Assembly: GCA_024641255.1 (NCBI GenBank)
Contig: JAHEDL010000080.1
Span: 1-5,311 of the forward strand
Length of the DNA stretch: 5,311 nt
From: Pseudorhodobacter sp.
Lineage (GTDB): Bacteria > Pseudomonadota > Alphaproteobacteria > Rhodobacterales > Rhodobacteraceae
Reading direction: 5' to 3'
Positions 1 to 4,761 of the stretch are shown here, piece after piece. The position numbers were made by a program, and so were the translations under genes. The first letter of the stretch is position 1; the number at the start of each line of letters is the position of its first letter. The notes beneath the pieces are model-generated. The model was not told the DNA's origin. It did no database searches and saw only the letters and a list, made by a program, of their open reading frames with translations.

Positions 1-4
1 GCAA

Positions 5-364
5 TTAGCCGATCAAGTCGTTGTATTCGTCTTCGTCCATCAGCTCATCAAGCACCGACAGATCATCAATCTTCATCTTGAAGAACCAAGCCGCGCCCAG
101 CGGGTCTTCGTTAACCAGGCTGGGGTTATCCACCAGTTTTTCGTTCACCGCGACAATCTCGCCGTCGACCGGTGCCAGAATGTCCGACGCGGCTTTCACG
201 CTTTCGATCACGCAAACTTCGTCACCCTCGGCGACAACAGTTTCCACCTCGGGCAGTTCCACAAAAACCACGTCGCCCAGTGCCGTCGCGGCATGTTCGG
301 TGATCCCCACCACAACCAGATCGCCTTCGACGCGCAGCCATTCGTGTTCTTTGGTGTACTTCAT
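5..364 (-). CDS. gcvH: Glycine cleavage system H protein (lipoyl carrier)
   Basis: Cytoplasmic lipoyl carrier of the glycine cleavage complex. It takes the aminomethyl group left after glycine decarboxylation by the P protein, presents it to the T protein, and is reoxidised by the L protein. The product has 119 residues, close to the usual 120-130 for the family. The lipoylation motif ESVKAAS lies at residues 54-60, with Lys57 as the expected lipoylated residue. The N-terminal KYTKEHEWL, the central GDVVFVELPE and the C-terminal NEDPLGAAWFFK block are all typical GcvH features. The ATG at 364-362 is preceded by TGAGGA, a Shine-Dalgarno-like sequence that overlaps the gcvT stop codon. The 9-bp gap makes this the second gene of the gcvT transcript. 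The stop codon lies 4 bases from the window edge, so gcvP is expected just beyond but cannot be seen. The gene appears intact. Confidence 0.97.
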   Translation of the reverse strand: MKYTKEHEWLRVEGDLVVVGITEHAATALGDVVFVELPEVETVVAEGDEVCVIESVKAASDILAPVDGEIVAVNEKLVDNPSLVNEDPLGAAWFFKMKIDDLSVLDELMDEDEYNDLIG

Positions 365-373
365 GATCAGTCC

Positions 374-1498
374 TCAGCGTTTGTAGGTTGTGGGTTGGAA
401 AGGCATATCGGCCACGGTCAACGGCAGCCGTTTGCCGCGCACCTCGCCTTCAAGCCGGGTGCCGGTGGCAGCATAGGCGGTGGCAACATATCCCATGGCA
501 ATCGGGGCCTCTTGGCTTGGGCCGAAACCGCCCGAAGTCACTTGGCCAACCGGGGTCGCATCAGCGGCATAAAGGTCGGTATGTTCGCGCATCGGCGCCC
601 GGCCTTCGGGGCGCAAACCAACGCGAAGCCGCGCCGGACCATGCGCCAATTCGTGCAAAATCCGCTCTGCTCCGGGGAAGCCACCTGCCCGAGCGCCACC
701 CGCCTTGCGAGCTTTTTGAATGGCCCAGACCAAGCCCGCCTCGACGGGGCTGGTGGTGGTATCAATGTCGTGGCCATAAAGGCAAAGCCCGGCTTCCAAC
801 CGCAGGCTGTCGCGCGCACCAAGGCCGATCGGCATCACCTCGGGTTGATCCAGCAGCGCCCGCGCCAAAGCTTCGGCTTGCGCATTTGGCACCGAAATTT
901 CAAAGCCATCCTCGCCGGTATAGCCCGACCGCGAGATCCACAGATCAACCCCGCCCCACGGCAGCACCGCCACATCCATAAACCGCATCGCAGCGACACC
1001 GGGCACCAGACGCGCCAAGGCGGCCTCTGCCTGCGGGCCTTGCAAGGCCAACAGCCCGCGATCCGTCACAGCAACCACCTCTGCCACGGCCGAAAGATGC
1101 GCCGTCATATGCGCGATATCCGCCGTTTTGCAGGCCGCGTTGACCACCACGAAAATATGGTCGCCCCGGTTGGCGAACATCAGATCATCCAGTATCCCGC
1201 CGGTTTCATTGGTAAACATGCCATAGCGCTGCCGTCCCTGCGCCAGCCCCAGCACATCCACCGGCATCAACGCTTCGAACGCCAGCGCCACCGCTTCATA
1301 GCTGGCTTTCGGGCGCAAGATCACCTGCCCCATATGGCTGACATCAAACAGCCCTGCGGCTGTGCGCGTGTGCAGATGTTCTTTCATCACGCCAGCCGGA
1401 TATTGCACCGGCATTTCGTAGCCTGCAAAGGGCACCATTTTGCCCCCCAAGGCCACGTGCAGGTCATGCAGACCCAATCGCAGCAGATCATCGGCCAA
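374..1498 (-). CDS. gcvT: Glycine cleavage system T protein (aminomethyltransferase)
   Basis: Tetrahydrofolate-dependent aminomethyltransferase. It releases ammonia from aminomethyl-lipoyl-GcvH and forms 5,10-methylene-THF. With the TTG start chosen here the protein has 374 residues, normal for the family. Visible family blocks are MVPFAGYEMPVQYPAGV near residues 21-37, LFDVSHMGQ near 50-58, GGILDDL near 100-106 (its Asp-Asp pair, 104-105, corresponds to the region of the E. coli catalytic Asp101), GYTGEDGFE near 192-200 and LGARDSLRLEAGL near 226-238. The C-terminus is PTTYKR. The reading frame stays open upstream to an ATG at 1591, but that ATG lies inside the glycine riboswitch. An in-frame ATG at 1531 has no recognisable ribosome binding site. 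TTG at 1498-1496 follows GGGAGAG with a 5-nt gap and gives the N-terminus MADDLLRLGLHDLHVALGG, which reads as a normal GcvT start. Function is near certain; the start is probable (about 0.75). Confidence 0.95.
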   Translation of the reverse strand: MADDLLRLGLHDLHVALGGKMVPFAGYEMPVQYPAGVMKEHLHTRTAAGLFDVSHMGQVILRPKASYEAVALAFEALMPVDVLGLAQGRQRYGMFTNETGGILDDLMFANRGDHIFVVVNAACKTADIAHMTAHLSAVAEVVAVTDRGLLALQGPQAEAALARLVPGVAAMRFMDVAVLPWGGVDLWISRSGYTGEDGFEISVPNAQAEALARALLDQPEVMPIGLGARDSLRLEAGLCLYGHDIDTTTSPVEAGLVWAIQKARKAGGARAGGFPGAERILHELAHGPARLRVGLRPEGRAPMREHTDLYAADATPVGQVTSGGFGPSQEAPIAMGYVATAYAATGTRLEGEVRGKRLPLTVADMPFQPTTYKR

Positions 1499-1503
1499 AG
1501 CCG

Positions 1504-1510
1504 CTCTCCC
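1504..1510 (-). promoter_or_regulatory. Ribosome binding site that decides the gcvT start
   Basis: GGGAGAG on the minus strand lies 5 nt before the TTG codon at 1498-1496. It is the only good Shine-Dalgarno match between the riboswitch and the conserved part of GcvT. The alternative ATG at 1531 has only GGTGCCGGT before it. The site argues for the shorter, 374-residue protein. Confidence 0.6.
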
Positions 1511-1518
1511 ATTTATCT

Positions 1519-1537
1519 GCCGGAAATTCATACCGGC
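1519..1537 (-). promoter_or_regulatory. Small hairpin between glycine riboswitch and gcvT ribosome binding site
   Basis: On the minus strand GCCGG (1537-1533) and CCGGC (1523-1519) form a perfect 5-bp stem around a 9-nt loop that contains the in-frame ATG at 1531. There is no following U-run, so it is not an intrinsic terminator. It ends 8 nt before the GGGAGAG ribosome binding site. It may be part of the expression platform, which would point to control of translation, but this is inference and a stem this short can occur by chance. Confidence 0.3.
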
Positions 1538-1572
1538 ACCGATCAGGCGGGCCAATCCCCACCCCACGATGC

Positions 1573-1740
1573 CCCCTCTGTCCCTACCCATACCGGGCGC
1601 CTGAGATCGTTATCCCTTCGGCGGGTGCAGACGCACCACTCTCCAGAGTCTGTAGCCAGAACGGTCCTTGAGCCTGAGAGTTTACCGGGGCGGTTGCTCC
1701 TTCGGCACCAGAAGTTTCCTAACTGGATTCTCCCGATCCT
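1573..1740 (-). promoter_or_regulatory. Tandem glycine riboswitch (two aptamers) upstream of gcvT
   Basis: Two consecutive copies of the glycine aptamer core are visible on the minus strand. Aptamer 1 (about 1740-1655) has CGGGAGA, then GTGCCGAAGGAGCAA, then CTCTCAGGCTCAAGGACCG; the ends AGGATCGG and CCGTTCT can pair as P1. Aptamer 2 (about 1649-1573) has CTCTGGAGAG, a GGTGC-GTCT-GCACC hairpin, CGCCGAAGGGA, ATCTCAGGC and GGACAGAGGGGG; CTCTG (1648-1644) pairs with CAGAG (1580-1576) as P1. The linker is short, as in known tandem glycine riboswitches. The family senses glycine and usually turns on gcv genes when glycine is plentiful. The gap to the gcvT TTG is about 74 nt and shows no intrinsic terminator, so translational control is likelier than transcriptional attenuation (inference). 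Confidence 0.93.
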
Positions 1741-1749
1741 GACGCCCGA

Positions 1750-1779
1750 AAGCTAGCCCAGCCACCGCGCCTCTGGCAA
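1750..1779 (-). promoter_or_regulatory. Candidate promoter of the gcv operon
   Basis: TTGCCA (1779-1774; 5 of 6 match to the -35 consensus) is followed after 18 bp by TAGCTT (1755-1750; 3 of 6 match to the -10). Transcription would begin near 1741-1744, directly before the first aptamer stem, which is where a riboswitch leader should begin. The position supports the call better than the weak -10 does. Confidence 0.35.
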
Positions 1780-1807
1780 GTGAAAAGAATACGACAGTAT
1801 GCCGAAA

Positions 1808-3145
1808 CTAGGCGCGCACCGCCGCCGCGTCGATCATCCGCAACGCCAGCCACGCCGCCAACACGCCAAACAGCACACCACCGGCAGCTTGGCCCACCAA
1901 CACCCCCTGCGCGCCCCAGCTAAGGCCCAACCACCATGCAAATGGCACCGTGCCAATCGTATGCCGGCCCCAGTTGATCACCGTCGACACCAACGGCTTT
2001 CCCAGATTGTTGCAGGCGGCATTGGCGATAAAAATTGCGCCGTTAAAGAAAAACAACAGGCACAGCGGGCCGCAAAACAGATACACAATATCCCGCGTAA
2101 CACCTTCGGCATGAAACAGATCGGCAATCGGCGCACGCAGCACGAACAAAATCAGCGTAACTGCCGCAATAACCAAGCCGGTGAACAGCAAGCCATCCAG
2201 AAACGCCCGCCGCACCCGATCCATACGCCCGGCGCCATAGTTCTGGCCGATGATCGGGCCAATCGCCCCCGACAGCGCGAAAATCACCCCCAGCGCTACC
2301 GGCGTCAGCCGCCCCACAATCGCCATGCCAGCCACCGCTGCCTCGCCGTAGCCAGACACCATCCGCGTCACAATCGCCTGCCCCACCGGCGTCGCCACCT
2401 GCGTCAAGATCGCGGGGCCAGCAATGGCATAAACCGGCCGCAAATCGGCCTGCAGGCCCGCCACCGTCGGGCGGTCAAAGCCACCATGATGCTTGATGAT
2501 CGGCAGCAGCGATACGCCCGCAATCACCACCCGCGACACAACCGATGCAATCGCCGCCCCGGTCAGATCCAGATGCAGCCCGAAAATCAAGATCGGGTCC
2601 AAGGCCGCATTCGCCACAGCCCCCCACAGCGTTGCCGCCATCGCGCGCTTGGCATCGCCATGGCTGCGCAAGATCGCGCCGCCAATCATCCCCACCATCA
2701 AGAACGGTTGCGCCGGGGTAACGATGCGCAGGAAATGCACCGTCAAGGCATGGGTCGCGCCAGTCGCCCCCAACAGGCTGACGATCTGCGGCAAAAACAG
2801 CCAGACAATCGCCGAAAACACGATGCCAAAGCCAATCCCAAGGATCAGCCCGTTGGTCGCCTTTTCCCGCGCCATTTCCGGGTTACGCTGCCCCACCGCC
2901 CGCGCCACCAGCGCCGAAACCGCAATCGACAAGCCAATGCCGAACGACGTTGTGAAAAACAGGATCGCGCCAGCATAGCCCACCGCCGCCGTGATATCTT
3001 CCTGCTTCAGCATCGAAATGAAGATCATGTTGATCAGGTCAACCGCAAAGATCGCCATCAACCCGACCGACGATGTCAGCGACATCACCGTGATGTGCCG
3101 AAACAGATTGCCTTCAACAAATTTCGCGTGTCCGCCCGCTGCCAT
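1808..3145 (-). CDS. MATE family efflux transporter (NorM/DinF-like cation antiporter)
   Basis: Inner-membrane antiporter of the multidrug and toxic compound extrusion family, which expels organic cations or drugs in exchange for Na+ or H+. The substrate cannot be read from sequence. With the chosen ATG the protein has 445 residues, normal for the family, and its hydrophobic pattern fits 12 membrane segments in two halves. The first membrane segment contains Asp36 (FAVDLINMIFIS), at the place of the conserved TM1 acidic residue. Further MATE signatures are NAALDPILIFGL at 179-190 and GPIIGQNYGAGR at 296-307. The frame is open for 43 more codons to an ATG at 3274, but that extension (rich in R, Q, G and C) does not look like MATE sequence and nearly abuts modA. 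The ATG at 3145 gives AKFVEGNLFRHITVMSL, a typical MATE N-terminus, although its ribosome binding site is poor. It lies 134 bp downstream of modA, so it could be read through from there or have its own promoter. Confidence 0.93.
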   Translation of the reverse strand: MAAGGHAKFVEGNLFRHITVMSLTSSVGLMAIFAVDLINMIFISMLKQEDITAAVGYAGAILFFTTSFGIGLSIAVSALVARAVGQRNPEMAREKATNGLILGIGFGIVFSAIVWLFLPQIVSLLGATGATHALTVHFLRIVTPAQPFLMVGMIGGAILRSHGDAKRAMAATLWGAVANAALDPILIFGLHLDLTGAAIASVVSRVVIAGVSLLPIIKHHGGFDRPTVAGLQADLRPVYAIAGPAILTQVATPVGQAIVTRMVSGYGEAAVAGMAIVGRLTPVALGVIFALSGAIGPIIGQNYGAGRMDRVRRAFLDGLLFTGLVIAAVTLILFVLRAPIADLFHAEGVTRDIVYLFCGPLCLLFFFNGAIFIANAACNNLGKPLVSTVINWGRHTIGTVPFAWWLGLSWGAQGVLVGQAAGGVLFGVLAAWLALRMIDAAAVRA

Positions 3146-3279
3146 AGCAATTGGCAAAGCGTCACCGCTTCGCCACCCCTGTTGTTCAATTACCGGAAAT
3201 TTGCCCCGTCGGCCAAGCGCGCAGCTTTGCACCCGTTGAACCGATTTATCAAGACACGCTAATCCCGGCAGCACTGCGC
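3146..3279 (-). promoter_or_regulatory. modA-MATE intergenic region with weak promoter candidate
   Basis: This 134-bp gap contains no convincing gene or terminator. The best promoter-like match on the minus strand is TTGGCC (3216-3211) with GGTAAT (3194-3189) after a 16-bp spacer; each hexamer matches the consensus at 4 of 6 positions. It would put the start of transcription about 35 nt before the MATE ATG. The downstream end of modA has only short, imperfect GC pairings and no T-run, so co-transcription with modA remains possible. Confidence 0.2.
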
Positions 3280-4059
3280 TCAGGGCAAAACCTGAAACCC
3301 TTGCGCCTTGAACTTAGCATCCGCCGCGTCAGACTGCAGCGCCGCAAGAAATTCGGTGTCGGCCGCATCCACAGCAGAGGTTAACAACGCCGCCGGATAG
3401 ACGATTGGCTTGTGGCTATCGTCCGGAAAGGTGGCAACCACGCTCACCTTGTCATCCGAAACCGCGTCTGATCCATAAACAATGCCAAGCGGGGCCTCGC
3501 CTGATTCCACCAACGCCAGCGCTGCCCGCACATTTTCCGCCTGCGCGACCGACGGTTCAACCGCCGCCCAAACCCCGAGCGCCTCTAGCGCCGCCTTGCC
3601 ATATTGGCCTGCCGGAACCGAATCGACCATCCCCATCGCCAACTTTCCATCGCCCAGCAACGCCTTCAGATCAAAGCCTTGCGTGATCTCGACAGGGCTG
3701 GCGCCCTTGCCATGCGCCACCAGAACCAGCGTATTGCCCAGCAGATCGTGGCGGCTGCCTTCTACCACCAAACCGGCTTTTTCCACCTCGTCCATCCAAT
3801 TCATCGCCGCCGAGACGAAAATATCCGCAGGCGCGCCTTCGATGATCTGTTTGGCCAGCGCATTTGACCCGGCATAAGAAATCACCACGGTGTTGCCACT
3901 GGCCGCCTCATAATCCGCCGCCACGGCATCCAGCGCATTTTTCAGCGACGCCGCGGCGAAAACCACCACCTCTTCGGCGCTGGCCTGCTGCGGCAGCGCA
4001 AGCGACAACGCCACAACTGCGGCCAAGCCCGGACGGTGCAAACAAGGCAAGGTAAACAT
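3280..4059 (-). CDS. modA: Molybdate ABC transporter, periplasmic molybdate-binding protein
   Basis: Periplasmic receptor that binds molybdate (and tungstate) and delivers it to the ModB permease. The protein has 259 residues, typical of ModA. A signal peptide covers residues 1-28: a short basic start, a hydrophobic stretch LAAVVALSLALP, and an ASA-EE cleavage site. Conserved parts follow in order: FAAASLKNAL (34-43), YAGSNALAKQI (62-72), DSVPAGQYGKAAL (146-158), QAENVRAALALV (173-184) and GIVYGSDA (192-199). Ser38, Ser65, Ala150, Val177 and Tyr195 line up with the known E. coli oxyanion ligands Ser12, Ser39, Ala125, Val152 and Tyr170 at a nearly constant offset, so the binding site looks intact. 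The ATG at 4059 follows GGAGAAGCC, a good ribosome binding site. It lies 60 bp after the ModE-like gene in the same direction. The modB and modC genes that normally follow are absent; a MATE gene is next. Confidence 0.96.
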   Translation of the reverse strand: MFTLPCLHRPGLAAVVALSLALPQQASAEEVVVFAAASLKNALDAVAADYEAASGNTVVISYAGSNALAKQIIEGAPADIFVSAAMNWMDEVEKAGLVVEGSRHDLLGNTLVLVAHGKGASPVEITQGFDLKALLGDGKLAMGMVDSVPAGQYGKAALEALGVWAAVEPSVAQAENVRAALALVESGEAPLGIVYGSDAVSDDKVSVVATFPDDSHKPIVYPAALLTSAVDAADTEFLAALQSDAADAKFKAQGFQVLP

Positions 4060-4070
4060 GGCTTCTCCAT

Positions 4071-4094
4071 CGTTATGTTTTCAGAAACATAACA
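4071..4094. promoter_or_regulatory. ModE-box-like operator 1, over the modA promoter
   Basis: A perfect 9-bp inverted repeat, GTTATGTTT and AAACATAAC (4072-4080 and 4085-4093), is separated by TCAG. With its flanking bases it spans 24 bp and fits the known ModE/Mo-box layout CGnTATATA-N6-TATATAnCG in length and in the outer CGTTAT; the right edge reads ATAACA rather than ATAnCG. It covers the candidate -10 of modA and ends 12 bp before the ATG, which is where a repressor would block modA. ModE-type repression by molybdate is the expected effect (inference from the family). Confidence 0.75.
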
Positions 4095-4116
4095 CCACTT
4101 CACTGCGGCGCTGCAA
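4089..4116 (-). promoter_or_regulatory. Candidate modA promoter
   Basis: TTGCAG (4116-4111) is followed by TGTTAT (4094-4089; 4 of 6 match to the -10 consensus) with a 16-bp spacer. The -35 is weak (3 of 6). The -10 lies within operator 1, and operator 2 begins just upstream of the -35. The transcript would start near 4082, giving a leader of about 22 nt. The call rests more on the arrangement than on the hexamers. Confidence 0.35.
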
Positions 4117-4117
4117 G

Positions 4118-4141
4118 CGTTATTTCCTGTCAGAAATATCG
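4118..4141. promoter_or_regulatory. ModE-box-like operator 2, overlapping the regulator's stop codon
   Basis: CGTTATTTC (4118-4126) and GAAATATCG (4133-4141) form an inverted repeat with one mismatch around a 6-bp centre. The 24-bp length is the same as operator 1, and the outer bases CGTTAT and ATATCG fit the Mo-box pattern CGnTAT...ATAnCG at both ends. The centre is 47 bp from that of operator 1, or about 4.5 helical turns. It overlaps the last codons and TAA stop of the ModE-like gene. It is AT-rich and lacks a T-run, so it is not a terminator. Confidence 0.55.
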
Positions 4142-4515
4142 CGAGGCACATCCACGCGCAGCAGGCCTTGCAGCGCGGCAATGTGGTCCGCCGCCGCCTG
4201 CGCCGCCACCGCTTCAACAGCCCGGTATCGTCGCAAAATCTCCTGCCCCACCTCGGTCAACTGCGCCCCGCCGCCACCGGTGCCGCCGCGTGAGCTGGAC
4301 ACCACCGGCCCATTGAACGCCGCGTTCATTTCCTCGACCAGCATCCACGCCCGCTTGTAACTCATGCTCATCTGCCGCCCCGCCGCCGAGATCGACCCGG
4401 TGTCGCGGATCCGCTCCAGCAATTCGGCCTTGCCGGGGCCAAGCATGGCGTCATCGCCAAACAACAGGCGCAAACGCAAACGGGGGGCAACGGCGGGGAG
4501 ATGGGATGCGGTCAT
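4120..4515 (-). CDS. ModE-type winged-helix regulator, DNA-binding domain only
   Basis: Molybdate-responsive-type transcription regulator of 131 residues, matching only the N-terminal DNA-binding half of E. coli ModE (262 residues). The helix-turn-helix core is GSISAAGRQMSMSYKRAWMLVEEMN (about 40-64; the family reads GSIS...SYK.AW....EMN). The wing is glycine-rich, with GGTGGGGAQLTEVG at about 77-90. A dimerisation-type helix follows, with ILRRYRAVEAVAAQAAADHIAAL near 93-115. There is no Mop/TOBE molybdate-binding domain, and the stop is a clean TAA. The frame continues upstream to an ATG at 4692, but that extension is rich in W, C and G and does not resemble ModE. ATG 4515-4513 has GGGGAA about 10 nt before it and gives a normal N-terminus. 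Its position directly upstream of modA, with two ModE-like boxes between, supports a role in modA control. How it would sense molybdate without the usual domain is unclear. The symbol modE is reasonable but not certain. Confidence 0.9.
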   Translation of the reverse strand: MTASHLPAVAPRLRLRLLFGDDAMLGPGKAELLERIRDTGSISAAGRQMSMSYKRAWMLVEEMNAAFNGPVVSSSRGGTGGGGAQLTEVGQEILRRYRAVEAVAAQAAADHIAALQGLLRVDVPRDISDRK

Positions 4516-4733
4516 GCCGCCATATTCCCCGCCCCAAGCGCCGCAATCAAGCAGCTTCCGCAGCGCCGGGCAAATCGGCCACCACCAAGCACCGCCGGTC
4601 GCAAGACCGCACACGCCGCGGCATGGTGCGAGCCGTTGCCAACCGCCGCGAAACCGATGATACCGCGCGCCAACGTCGCAGAACCCGCCCAACAGGTCGG
4701 GAGGCTCCGCAAGCGCCCGTCAAATCCGGCCAT
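4512..4733 (-). CDS. Doubtful small ORF overlapping the ModE-like gene start
   Basis: A 73-codon frame whose TGA overlaps the ATG of the ModE-like gene as ATGA, an arrangement often seen in translationally coupled genes. The predicted protein is rich in Ala, Gly, Arg and Cys, with short hydrophobic runs such as ARGIIGFAAVG and CGSCLIAALGAG. It matches no family I recognise. About 71% of its third positions are G or C, somewhat less than the neighbouring transporter gene seems to have. It has no clear ribosome binding site, and its ATG would sit only 28 bp from the divergent transporter start, leaving little room for two promoters. It is more likely a chance open frame in the intergenic region than a gene. 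Confidence 0.15.
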   Translation of the reverse strand: MAGFDGRLRSLPTCWAGSATLARGIIGFAAVGNGSHHAAACAVLRPAVLGGGRFARRCGSCLIAALGAGNMAA

Positions 4734-4761
4734 TCTGCTGAAAGACTAGTTCGGAATCACC
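4516..4761. other. Divergent intergenic region between ModE-like gene and EamA transporter
   Basis: This 246-bp GC-rich stretch lies between two divergent starts. I see no sigma-70-like promoter of any quality for either gene and no ModE box. One perfect hairpin is present: CGGTC and GACCG (4596-4600 and 4605-4609) around GCAA, a GNRA-type tetraloop if transcribed from the plus strand. Frames on both strands are open because of the GC content. One of them, on the minus strand at 4512-4733, is listed separately as doubtful. No known riboswitch core was recognised. Confidence 0.4.

Noticed and set aside
293..1756. 487-codon open frame on the plus strand, antisense to gcvT and the riboswitch
   Set aside because: It runs antisense across a certain gcvT and the riboswitch; the product is rich in His, Gln, Arg and Pro with no recognisable domain, as expected for the opposite strand of GC-rich coding DNA.
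1799..3262. Second 487-codon plus-strand open frame, antisense to the MATE gene
   Set aside because: Composition is mostly Arg, His, Gln and Pro, which mirrors hydrophobic codons of the membrane protein on the other strand. The equal length to the previous frame is coincidence.
3255..3285. Possible terminator after modA
   Set aside because: Only short interrupted GC pairings are present and no T-run follows on the minus strand.
4118..4141. Inverted repeat at the end of the ModE-like gene as an intrinsic terminator
   Set aside because: The arms are AT-rich, there is no T-run after them, and the geometry matches a ModE box; called an operator instead.
4516..4692. Upstream extension of the ModE-like gene to ATG 4692
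   Set aside because: The added 59 residues are rich in Trp, Cys and Gly and do not match the ModE N-terminus, whereas ATG 4515 gives a normal family start.
4516..4761. Cobalamin or molybdenum-cofactor riboswitch in the divergent gap
   Set aside because: I looked for the conserved core segments on both strands and did not find them; only an isolated tetraloop hairpin is present.
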